DNA from: Smittia aterrima
Lineage: Eukaryota; Arthropoda; Insecta; Diptera; Chironomidae
Length of the DNA stretch: 64,000 bases
NCBI GenBank assembly: GCA_033063855.1
Contig: CP093830.1
Location: forward strand, 13,082,854 to 13,146,853
Direction: 5' to 3'
A program made the translations under genes and the position numbers. This document shows, piece after piece, positions 12,274 through 23,615 of the stretch. Each line of letters opens with the position of its first letter. Position 1 is the first letter of the stretch. The notes below the pieces were generated by a model. That model made no database searches and was not told where the DNA came from. It worked only from the letters and a program-made list of their open reading frames with translations.

Positions 12274-15200
12274 TTATTTACTTCCGTAAATATATTTTTC
12301 CGGCACTACAAAGTCTTTAATATTGTACAGCGACTTCGCATACCAATTGATGCCATTCTGGTTGCTCACGCTTGTCGTTGGCGTGCTTCCGAACCAGTTT
12401 GAAATAGTTTTAAACGTTCGGAATGGCATGAAACTAATGTGAGCTAAGGATTGACTACTAACTAATGCATAGCATGATGCCGCAATGGAATCAACAACGA
12501 CGGTGCCTTCTCTCGTCAGCGGAGCCACGAAGCCCCGCGACAGAACGGCTCTCACTTCCGTCACACGTTGTGGTTCTAAATTATTATTAACATTGACTAA
12601 AAGGAAATCATTCTCTTCCACCTGATCAGCGTAAAGATATTTGGTTTCATGTTGATGCGGTTTCCAGACCGGCAATAAGTGGGCAGGTGTAGTTCTTATT
12701 GTCGCTCCACTGTTTGTTTTGATTTGTACGAATTCCTTCGTCTGATTAACGTCACGATCCAGGAACATGATGACTTCACTAAACACCGTTTCTCCATTGC
12801 TGTTGACACTCAGAATCTTCTCACCGACTTTCAATTGACTAAGTCGTCTTATCTCTCCTGTTTCAGTCTGAACAGTGCTGTCCGATGCAAAGCATCCACT
12901 CGAGTGTGAAGCTTGTGAAGAGTCTAAAACAAGAAGAAACAGAAAGAGAGAAGAAGCATTAAAGTTCATCCGTTTTTTGTTATGCATTTTATGTCTTAAA
13001 AATGTAATCTCGAAAAAAGTATTTGTAAGGAGATTGCCGTTTCTGAGAGATTCTCATGTTTCCGTCGCATCTCTAAAATCTAATTTTACTTAATTAAAAA
13101 TTCATTAGATTATCCCAAGATTAAACATCAACAACAGTCATAACCTTTTCTGTAATAATCCTTTCAGCATCCGCAAAAGGCAACTCAGGTAACATCTTTG
13201 ACATTAACTGACATGAGCTCTTCTTCTTCTCCTTGTGTTCTCCTCCACAAGCATCGACTTAAGAGGCAATAATAATATTTTGGCTTATTACTTTCTTTCT
13301 CTCTTTATTGATTCTCACGATGAAGTCTTGTTAGGATGATTTGTTTTTAAATGTCCAAGTCTTGTCCAATTCGACATGGACATTTTCGTTTTATTTATTG
13401 TCGAACGAGCGAGTCTTCATCAGACATTGTTGCTACTAGCGATTGCAAATCATCATCACTCAACTTATGCTTTGCCATTTTTCTACAGCAGCGAATCTGA
13501 ACCTGACCTGCTTCAACTACAAGACTTCTCAATCGAATCAGCGTGAAAGCTCAATCGCGACTAATTCAAACATTTCAGCAAAGCTAATCAAGTATCGAAG
13601 GGAATTAATTGCGACCTAATTGATTAAATGGAAAATCGAACGATCGAAAGATGTTTTGATATTTTGAAGCATAGCGAATTAGTTGTTTGCAATTTATGCG
13701 TAAACTTTTTTCTCCTTCTTCTTCTCGTACAAGTTGCTACAAGTCGAGAAGCGATTTCACAAGAAAAGAAAAATTCCGCTCGGGCCATGCGACAGAATTG
13801 ACCCTGAATTAGCAATTTTCTTCATTTTTCTCTCTCCTACCAGTCTCGTTTTGCTCAGTTCTCAGTTTCGTAACATAAATAAATCCATTAACTTTAGCTG
13901 TGTGCTGTTGAGTCTTATTTTGTTTTGTTTCGGGAAACGATTTTTGTTCTGTATCTCTTGCTGTGAATTCGCATTCGAAAATATTGAGCAAAAGAAATCG
14001 GCAAACATGAAATGGAAAATAAGAAAAACAAAATGCTCTGTTGTAAATCTTTACAGAAAACGAAGCCATGAGAAAACGGCAACGAATGCAGCAGAGAAAA
14101 TTAATAAGTGAACCATGTTCGGATAAAATATTTCGCAAAGGTAAGTTCTGGTGTTGTAAAAAGTCAGTTTCTCAATTCGTTTCTCGTTGCTTTTCACTTT
14201 TCAACGATAAGATCATTTGAGCCGAGCGTGATGATTGAGAAAAGCGTCGATGTTACACATAAGAGACCGCAGCAAATCTTTTATGTATCGAAGCTTAATC
14301 CCCCAACGTTTGATCTTCATGCGTTCGCTGTCTTCTTCTCTAGTTTCTTTTCTCTTCTTGCAGCCATTTTATTATGTTGGATCATTATGATTGCCGAAGC
14401 TAAAGAATCATCGACTTTTGTTCGTTTCATTCCCAAGAAGGATGCTGAGTTGATTTACAGTTATCCGCGAAGCTTAACTTTCTTGAATAATATTTTTTTT
14501 GTTGCAAAGTTTCTTGCAAAGTTTTGAAGAGAGAAAAAGTTTATAATGTGATAAACTCATGGTTCGCTCTTCGCGTTAAAGAAACGCGATCAATTTGTTA
14601 TGCAAATTTCTTTCTCGCTGTCTGGTTTCTCGTCAACGTTCGCTAACGATGGACATACAAATTATTGTAATTATTTGGAGTTTTTAACACCCATTTTGCC
14701 AGTTACAGCTTGTTAAAGGTTACTTCTTATTCGCTTGGAGAGTGAACGTCATTGGAATAAATATTTCTCGAAAGTTTCCTCATTAAAAATATTTTTAACA
14801 AAAATTTCATCAGCAACGACGACGTGAAGTCTTTCTTTCAATAGATTCCAACCACTTAGAGATCTGCTTTCCGTTTAATGGATACAGTGACTCTCAATCT
14901 TGCATGTATTACTTTTCACCTCTTCTTCCATCAAAATGATTTTCTTATTTCTGTTGTACATAATGTTTTTGGAGGCATAGTGAGAGAGGTCGTAAGATAA
15001 ACGAAAAAAAAAGAAATAAATATCGGTTTTCGTTGTTTGGAAACATGGCTTCTTTCAGCATTTCTTAAACATTTTTCTCAGCCGTGGAAAGGAGAAACAA
15101 AGCTGCTCATTCTTGAATCGTGTTCGTGTTTTTCGATAGGGTCAGAGATGCTATTGATGATTCAACGGATCGAATCTTCTTACAATAAAATACTTCCCGA

Positions 15201-18200
15201 GAATCAATAATCGTCTTCTTACCTGATTTGACTGAACAGTGAATGTGCGCTCTACTTTCATAGTAGACCCAATCGAAACCTGCTTCGACTGCTAGTCTTG
15301 CCAACATTCCATATTTGCTTCGATCTCGATCTGATGTCGTAATATCGACAGCTCGCCCCTCATAGTGAAGTGAATCTATCGAATGAAAGTCGTCCTCATC
15401 CCAACCTTCCGTCACCCTCAGCTTCACACTGGGCCATTGATTCATCACTGATATTGCGAGAATGTTGAGTTTTTCTTTGAGACGCTGGAAAGACAATAAA
15501 AAAAATGTTTACTCATTAAAACTGATGCAAAATAATAAAAAGAAAACACATAAAGTCTCGGAAATTAACAAGATGGCTACAAAGAAATAAGGCTTTAAAC
15601 TTAAGCCTCTAAAATATTTCTCTCTTTATATTTATACACATTTTTTATTGCCTTAGAAGGCGTGGTGAATCGGACAGTCGGGAACGGTGAATTTTATATA
15701 AAGAAAGAAAGATAGGAACATAAAAATATTTCGGATAGCTGAGGCATCGGACGTAACGATTTTCCATTTCGTTTGTGTAACTTGAATCACTTTAGACGCT
15801 GTAATTATTTTCGGAAAGTTCTTCAGTGTCAGGAAGAGCATGAAACAAACATTTTATTGGTTTTTTCTCTCTCTCGTCTGTGTCTTCGTTCTAAAACATT
15901 AATTTATGTCACATAAGAGCAGCGGATCGGCAGGAGGTCGTCATTGAACAAAATCCGACAAGGGTGACTACAGAAGAGCTTTTAGTTAATAGAAAACATT
16001 TCTTTTTTTCGTAATGGGCTTAGGTGCATGTCTCGTGATGCGTGGAGAAGGCAATTTACCTTTTCAAACATTGTTTATCGAGTGTCATTTAGCAGTCAAC
16101 TAAATCGACTCTTTGTTGCCTCTAGAACATTTATTTTTTCTTAAATCGTATTCAATAACAATTTGCCTTAATTAGCTCGACGCCGTTCATGGTCGATTTA
16201 ACCTTGAACTCTTTCGCAAAGCGAAACAATCTCCCGAAATGAGAGAAGAATCAGTTCGGATGAAAAACCTCAAAATGAAATCTATACGTTGCCCGAGATC
16301 TTCTTCCCTTCTCCTTTGCAATGCACTTTCTTCATTGATCAGATTCCCAACCGAGAACCCAACAACGACGATTCATTTCGGCACGTCACAAAGCCAACCA
16401 CAAATGTTATTCTCAAATGCGTCTAAATATTTTGGGTTTGCTCTATTCATTTTCATCTTTGCTCCTAACAAAAAGAAGATCTCGCTCCTTTTTGAAAAAT
16501 GATATTTTGACTTTCCTAACAATGGCAATTATGTTTGGTACAGTTTGGAGAAGAAAAAAGAAGAAGTTTCCTCATCGATTCAACTAAGAATCTTTCTTCA
16601 ATTGATCAATGTGAAATGTGAACAGCAACAGCAGCAGCTTCTTCGATAAACGAACGAATGAATAAATGGTAAACAAATGTATGCATGATCTTTTGGCATT
16701 GGTAAACACCAGGTGTCTGAATCTATTGACATTAATTGAAAAGCATTTAAATCCCTTGACGATGTTGTAAGCTCTCGAGATTTAGAAGAAACTTCTGGGA
16801 AGAAATATGAATGAGTTGTAAGCAGATAATTAATTGATCGTTTGACCAATTGAAAGTCTTAAGACTTGAAGTAAGTATCAGAGATAACGACGATTATAAT
16901 TAAAATGATTATGTGATAATTACAGGCGACGTCTCACACTCGGCAATTAATCAACTGACAGTTGAATTAAAGATAATCATTCCACTTTGTCAGTCCGATC
17001 GACCCGAAAACCAGAAATAAAAAAAGTCAAAATTCGGTGCTGCGCTCATCAGGATGTCCACTCTCTTTCTCCCTCTTTCTCGATCAGACTGGAGCCGAAT
17101 GAATTACAAATTACACTTCAGAACTATGTAGGAAGGTACACGAGTCCATTAATATTCATTTTTCATTGTTATTGATCGCCATGCCGAAAACAAAACTTGC
17201 TTTTGTGAGCGAGAGATAATTTTATGGGTTTGGCGCATATTTAATTTACCATTAAAGCTCTGCGAGAGCGAGAAGCCATCACCAGCGTTATAATCTCTGC
17301 ATCGCATCTCGATATGATTAAAATAACACTTTATGGATGAATTAATTGAAAAAGCAGAGAGCAAAGCATTTCCAGAGGCTTTTAATGAGATAAAGACAAA
17401 CAACCATTGGGCTTCAGACACGAAAACTGGTCTTCTTATTGATCATTATGATTCCGTCCTCTCCTTCTTTTATCTCAAAGAAATAAATTTTCTGTTTGTT
17501 TCGGAACGTTTCTTCTTCTTCTTCGGCCCCTTCATTGCTGGCTCTATCTCTCTCTCTGCTCAAGCTCGAAAGATTTGTTGTATGGAGAAGTCATGTTTCT
17601 TGTCATCCGGATTTGCTGTTCAAATTTGTAACGAAGTGAAATAAATTGGATCAAAACCCAAGCAGCGAACGAACATCAATGGACAGTCGTATCTTAAGCT
17701 CTGATGATTTCACACTGGGATTTGTTGCCTTGTTGTTCGGTGTAAAGCGCAAAACGAATTCCAAAGCTGAAGACAACAAATCATACAGAAGCTTTTCAAG
17801 TCAAGACGGCAATCATTCAAGATCGTAATCTTTGTTTGATGCCTCCAAATGCAATTCATTCTCTCCCATCGGTCTGTTGTTACATCGTCGATTGAATAAA
17901 TCTACAAATCTCTTTAATAAATCAGCTTCCAAATGTCTTTTTAATGGACTTACGGGAGGGAGTTTTTGGAAACGATGTTAACGTGAACTGAGATTTGTTT
18001 CGTTGGCTAATTTACAATTTCCTTTCAGAGTTTTTTTTTCTTCTTGTGTTGGCTTCAAGTTTTTAATTTGAAAATCTACGCGCAATCTCTGGATATCGGA
18101 TTGCAATCGACAGCTGCAGAACTGACGGTGTCAATTGACAATCGATCACTACACGTGCTGCTCTTTCTGCAGTTCATGGTGCTCGGCACGATCTAAATCT

Positions 18201-21200
18201 CAATGCACTTGACGTGTCTTTATGCTTCGAACCTTTTTTCGCCAAGGACTTAAAATTTACTTTGAGTAATGCCAACAATTCCGGCAGAAGGATTAAAGAT
18301 TCGTTATCTTAAGACTCTGTCGGAATATTTTCTTGTTATCGAGCAAAGTCAGTTGAAACTTGTTCTGGTAATTCGCCAACCATTTGTGGCTTGTTATGTT
18401 CACAGTTCACGCTTTGATTCTGTAAATTTTGTGACAAAGTCTTGTGGTCTCACAACAGAAAGATTCAAACTGTTTTCGAGATCGTAAAAGTCAGTAGACG
18501 ATTCTTCACGACACAGCGAGAGCAATTGTAACATTTTGTGGTTTGTTTCGGTGTCCATTGGAATGCGAAGTCATCGCAAGAAGTCGATGTGTTAAAAAAT
18601 ATTTTAAAATTTTCGTCAGGAATCTCAAGGACATAACGAGAGATAAAAAAATTAATAAAACTTATTGACTCGAGAGGAATTATCAAGTTTTTATCTTCGA
18701 TTAAAAATCTTCTCGACGAAAAAACTTTTGTTCCATTCATTTCTCGTGTGGATAAGTTTCATGTCTCGTAGTCCCTTCTCACCGCTCGGCTTGTGTTTCA
18801 CTCTACTACCATCCATGTGTGTCTCCGATGGTAATTTAATATGACGTGTATCTTGATGCTTTGTCAAAAGCGGAGTAGCAGCAACACACAAAAGACCCCA
18901 GAAAAGTTTAATGAATGGAATTTTAAAAGGCTTCAAGCTTGAAGTTATCGAGAGATGCACCGGTTAGCGTTGGAAAAAAAACCCGTTAGCCATTCGCGAA
19001 TGTTAAGTTTCACTTATCTCTCCTACCTAGTCTCGCATTATCTGTGAACACATAAACGGGAGAAACTGCAACCTGAACTCGTAATTTTCACAACACGTTC
19101 CGTCCATAAATTACCGGGGAAGACACATCGATAACGATCTAAATTAATTACTCAGCATTAAGCCGTGTGACATCTGAGCGTCATTTACTGTCATATTCAA
19201 TTAAAAATTAATTTGTTATACCAGCAATGGATAGTCATGGGTGAGTTATCGTGACTATAGTTAAGAGATTCGCTTTTTTTTTCTTCTTCGTTTTTCTTCC
19301 CAGAATTCTTCAACTCATTCTCTCCCTTCTCAGCTCAATAATTAATGATTGCACAAGCTTGACAAGCGAGCGTAGTGAAAAATTGATACGTTAACTTCAA
19401 GGATTGAAATCATCACTCAACTGAAATTCCATTCATTTCAAGTGTCTCGATCTCTCGCTCGCTCGCCTATCCAACCATCCAAATCTTTAGATTACGTTTG
19501 TAAGACAAAATGATGGTTGAAAAATAAATAAATCGGAATCAATTTGACATCATCACATTGAGAAAAACACTCTTCTTTTTTCCTCTGGAGAGTGCGAGTC
19601 AACACAAACGGTTTTGCTGCTAGCGACGACTTGACGAGATAAATTAATCATCAACCAGTGAATCAGTCAGATTCGATAAGTTCACGGTTCGTAACTTCAA
19701 GAATGAACTTGATACTTTTCAGCTTTGTTTTCGTCTTCCATCAATTGATCATTCTTACGAGCATTTTCTACTCACGCTTTGTTTGCCTCAATGACATTTA
19801 TGATTTCAACTGTTCACGAAATGATTCCAGTAACATTCAACACCGTTCCGATGATTTCCAGAGATGCCACTTCATATCGAAGTTGAATTGGGATTGAGAT
19901 GATCGAATAAGCAAACGAAGTGACAACTCTTGCCACAAAATAAAACAAATTCTGAGTATTTTAGGAAAAGATAGAAGACGAGGAAAAAATGATATTGAAA
20001 TGTGATATATTAAAATCGAGAGAAGAGGAAAAAAAACTTATCAAAAATTCCATTATGAAGGTTGATTGATTGAAATCGAAATTGATTTTCCCGAAGGCTT
20101 CGTCGTGTTGTTGTTTGTCTGCTTCACTTAAAACCACACTGACTGAGAGTCGTAAGGTTGTTGAACCAAATGATTTTTCGACGAATTCCCCCATTTCGGT
20201 TGGATCGTAAAATTTGTGCAAAACTGTGCGTTCAAAATTTGAATGTTTTCGGCGGATTAATGGTGAATTGCGAGGGTCAGCGAAGCTTGTGGACAAATTG
20301 AATCATTACAAGATTTTGTGAAATACAATAAGGTTAATGTGGATAGCGAAACGGATATCTGACTCATCTTTTATGTGTCATTGAACAACTTCACTTGACT
20401 AAATATTTAAAAATAATTTGCACCAACTTGTAAATATTTCTTTAATATCAATAAACAAAAGTAAAGAATCTTCAAAATTAAGAAAAAGTTCACATGCATT
20501 AGATCAGCGATCAATTGATTTATGTTTGGCGGCTGATGAAATCTTTTAATTTATTTGAATGCAGACACTTGATCGCGACATTCTCAAAACACATCGAGAA
20601 CCGTAAACAAACGCCGAAGTTGACTTTAAGTCAATTACTGACTTGAAAAAAAAAGAAATAAACACTCGTAATTGAATGTAAATTTTTATTTTGAATACTT
20701 TGTTATTTGAACAACGTTATTAGATTTGTTATTTCATTTCAATCCATCTTAAAACGTTTTTGAGTTTATGTTTCGTGTGCACGATACTTTTGGCACCTTT
20801 CGTTTTCTCCTCTCGCGCTAAAGCGCTCTACGTGTTCGCCAAAAACAACAAAGGTTGTCTAAGAAACGTAAAAATCATTTCCTCAAAAACAGAGAACTAA
20901 GTAAACATCGGTCCTAGATAAATAGCAAAAAATTAAGCGAGAATAAGCCTCACTTCCTCAATATAATCTCCCTGAGTTGAGTTGAGTAGAGAATCAAACT
21001 TATCTCCGAAGAGAAATGTTCCGAATGACTAACGTAAACATCGAGATGATATTAAAAGCATAATAATCGCTATCATTGGCGTCTTTGTTAGGGAAACAAA
21101 CATCGAAGAGAATGCAAGAAAGGAAAAATGTTTCTTCTCAATAAACGAGTAAATAAAATTCCTTTAAAGCCCGAACGTTCTGTGTGCTTGTCTCATTATA

Positions 21201-23579
21201 ATGTGAAAAGAAATTCTCCCTCGGAGCTCATTTAAGCTCATTCGATTATTGAAAGATTAAACACTGTGAATGCTTTTTCGCTGTTCTCTGTTCTCGTTCA
21301 CTTTTACCGCCTTCCCCTGGATCTCTCTCTCTCGCTCACTCGCCGAGGAGACTTACAAGTGAAATTTGATAAATCACATCGTGCGTTTATCTCACTTTAT
21401 AGCTCTCGTATATTGCAATTTAAAGAAATAAAACGGCACTAAGAGCTTCACTTTGCGATTGCAGAAAAGCATTCTTCTCAGATATAATTCATCAGCCTCC
21501 TACACTCATTCCCCAGCCCAATGAACAACAATAAAACAGGAGACCCATGTTTATTTATGAGAAAATTTATATCTCTCACCAGCTATTTGAAAAATGTGTT
21601 TAAAATTGTCCGAGCAAAAGAGTCACAACATTTTTATTGTTGTGTGGTGAAGCCGTCGAGATGAGAAAGGTTTTTATTTTCGAAACTGTAATGATTAATT
21701 GTGGCTAATTTGAATAGGAGATAAAGCGAGATATTAAATGTGTGTTGAACCACTGTTTAATGGACTGAAAATGGATATTCATCACACTCACGCTCGAGCT
21801 TAGTCGCGACTGTGTCGCTCGATTTTTCTCATTAAATAAATCCGTGATGAACATTATGGAGCTTTGAATGGATTCCAAACGATCTAATATTAGATTTCAA
21901 GAGACTTTGAAGCGAACCGATCTTGATTCCGCTCTGTCCGCTTCTAAAAGCACATCAGCTCATTAGTCAAATGTTCATTCAAGGAATTTTTTGTTGTTTT
22001 TTTCTCTTGGCAGACCGCGCGGTTTGTTCATCGCGCGGATAACTAATGACGATGACAACGCTTTGGCACAAAGTAGATATTTTATTGGGTAATAAGATTT
22101 CACCAGTGAGACACCGCAAAAGCATTCGAGAGCTTTAATCTAATTGAATCTTAATGCCTAGTTTTGGAACCGCCATTAAAGTCATAACTCACTTTTACAG
22201 CTTCGATGTCTTCGTTTTGATTTGTTTCTTTCTTTCTTCTCTTCCACCGCTTTTGATATTCACAATATTACAATTAAAGACTTGATGCCTCACATTAATT
22301 TGCCACTCGACTTTATCTCTCCCGGGACTTTAATCATTTCTCTGCTGATATATAATGAAAGCGCGTTAGTAAATTAGCGGAACATTTCTCGCTGGGCGAT
22401 TGAATCGAGCGTGTCATAAATTTCCTTTTTTTCTCAAGCCACAGCCGAGCATCTCTCAAAATGCAAATTCAACGTGATTGCTCTGCGATGCAAATCATAA
22501 AACCTCTTGATTTAATTGAATCAAATTAAGATAAAATCAAAGCAGCAACTTTGACGATTTTTATTGCGTCTCGTCCGATCGTTTCATGTCACGTCAGCTT
22601 GCGTTCGACGTCTGCTGCCAAAATATTTTGAAGCCTGTTGAAATTGGATACTTTGCCTCCTCTTCCTTTAGAAATGCAATTAATTTATGAGACAATGTAT
22701 CTTCGGGTGAGGAGTGATATGATCTCGTATCATCGTCGTCGTCACCTGCTGCACGGCAAATGCAGGTTGATCTCCATTTTGAAAGTCTTGCCAGCGGGAC
22801 AACATATTGAATGTTAAATAGCTGAATGATTAGCGATCGAAAAGCATTAACGAGCGCCATACTGAGTTTCTCTTCGAATCGATTTTTTTTTTCGATTTAA
22901 AATTGAATAGAAATGAAGTTGACTATTCTCTTCGTTTCTTCTTAAGCCATCACCACTTAACAATCCTCTAATTTATGACTCGATAAAATATTTCTTGGTA
23001 AACAACGCTAATTATTTTCCAAATCAAATTAAAGTTCGACAAACTCGTAAAATGTTTTTCCCAAATAAAATGTGTGAATTGATGAATCAAGAAGTTGGAA
23101 CTTTCTGGTGACAAGCGATTCACATTCATAAAGTTTTCTTATCACTTCTGTTTACTCTGATTTATTTATCTCAGTAATTTGTTTGTAATCGGCCGTTTTT
23201 TTTTATCAAACTTCAAACATTTACACAAAACATTTTTAACTGCGCCTACCTGTGTCATCAAACGATCAGCGCCAGTTCCTTCTTCGTCTTTGAAAATTAT
23301 ATCCTTATTGTAATTTGGTATAAGATCTCTAAATCGCGGATCTTCTCGCGAGATTTTTCCTTCGTGCGATCCCGACGCACCGAGCGTGTTCTCCAGCACA
23401 TTAGGAACGTGCTGTTTGAAAACTAAAGGCGTAAGTTTTCGACTTCGACGAGAGCCGCCGATGCCACGAGCCGGGCCACATGACTGAACTGTTTGTATCG
23501 TTAGAATTAATATTAGGAAGGTGGATTTCATCACTTCAACATTTAAATGCGGCAACGGGTTCACTGTTAATTTACACAT
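12274..23579 (-). CDS. hh: Hedgehog morphogen precursor
   Basis: Three coding exons: 23579-23250, 15484-15223 and 12923-12274. Junctions are phase 0 and phase 1 with good GT/AG sites, giving about 413 aa from the first in-frame ATG. An ATG at 23531 would start directly at the signal peptide and give 397 aa. Numbering from the first ATG, Cys34 opens the CGPARG motif that is palmitoylated in the family. The signalling domain keeps LHYEGRAV, TSDRD and HIHC, which carry the zinc-site His/Asp/His. The C-terminal Hint domain starts at G207|C208 (GCF). Asp253 and the TPAH His279 lie 45 and 71 residues after the cysteine, the spacing known for Drosophila Hh, so autoprocessing and cholesterol attachment should work. 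The protein is a secreted, dually lipidated ligand for Patched. No frameshift or missing key residue is seen. Confidence 0.96.
12924..15222 (-). other. hh: hh intron 2
   Basis: An intron of 2.3 kb between the exon ending in SVKS and the exon that opens the Hint domain. Plus-strand open frames around 13734-14527 lie inside it but lack ATG-supported, family-like products. No nested gene is supported. Confidence 0.85.
15485..23249 (-). other. hh: hh intron 1 (7.8 kb)
   Basis: A long first intron separates the signal-peptide exon from the core of the signalling domain. Long first introns of hh in flies carry enhancers, so much of the regulatory sequence may be here. GC-rich palindromic motifs at 22014-22039 stand out from the AT-rich background. 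Several open frames (for example 19961-20296 and 22594-22860 on the minus strand) are present without convincing gene structure. Confidence 0.85.
22014..22039. promoter_or_regulatory. Paired GC-rich CGCGCGG motifs in hh intron 1
   Basis: A perfect 10-bp palindrome ACCGCGCGGT at 22014-22023 is followed about 10 bases later by TCGCGCGGA at 22031-22039. CpG-rich 7-mers of this type are rare in the surrounding AT-rich intron. The position inside the hh intron suggests a candidate protein-binding site, but I cannot name the factor. Confidence 0.25.
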
Positions 23580-23615
23580 TTTTTTAAATGTTTTTTTTGT
23601 TATTTTTGCCAACAA

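Noticed and set aside
13182..13215. Plus-strand acceptor/donor pair bounding a 22-base microexon-like piece in hh intron 2
   Set aside because: Such pairs are common by chance, and no flanking coding exons exist on that strand.
14108..14527. 139-codon plus-strand open frame in hh intron 2
   Set aside because: It opens at GTG and contains a donor-like GTAAGT early on. Its hydrophobic stretches are typical of chance frames in AT-rich DNA.
18691..18960. Secretory-looking minus-strand frame in hh intron 1
   Set aside because: It starts at GTG with no upstream ATG, and the hydrophobic stretch is internal to a basic low-information frame.
19961..20296. Minus-strand open frame in hh intron 1 with a plausible-looking N-terminal half
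   Set aside because: It has no ATG before its middle, no good acceptor, and ends in low-complexity Phe/Ser sequence. hh has no known exon of this kind.
22594..23249. Treating the 22594-22860 frame as an extra hh exon
   Set aside because: The joined signalling domain is already complete across the 23250/15484 junction in phase 0. Adding this frame would disrupt a conserved domain.
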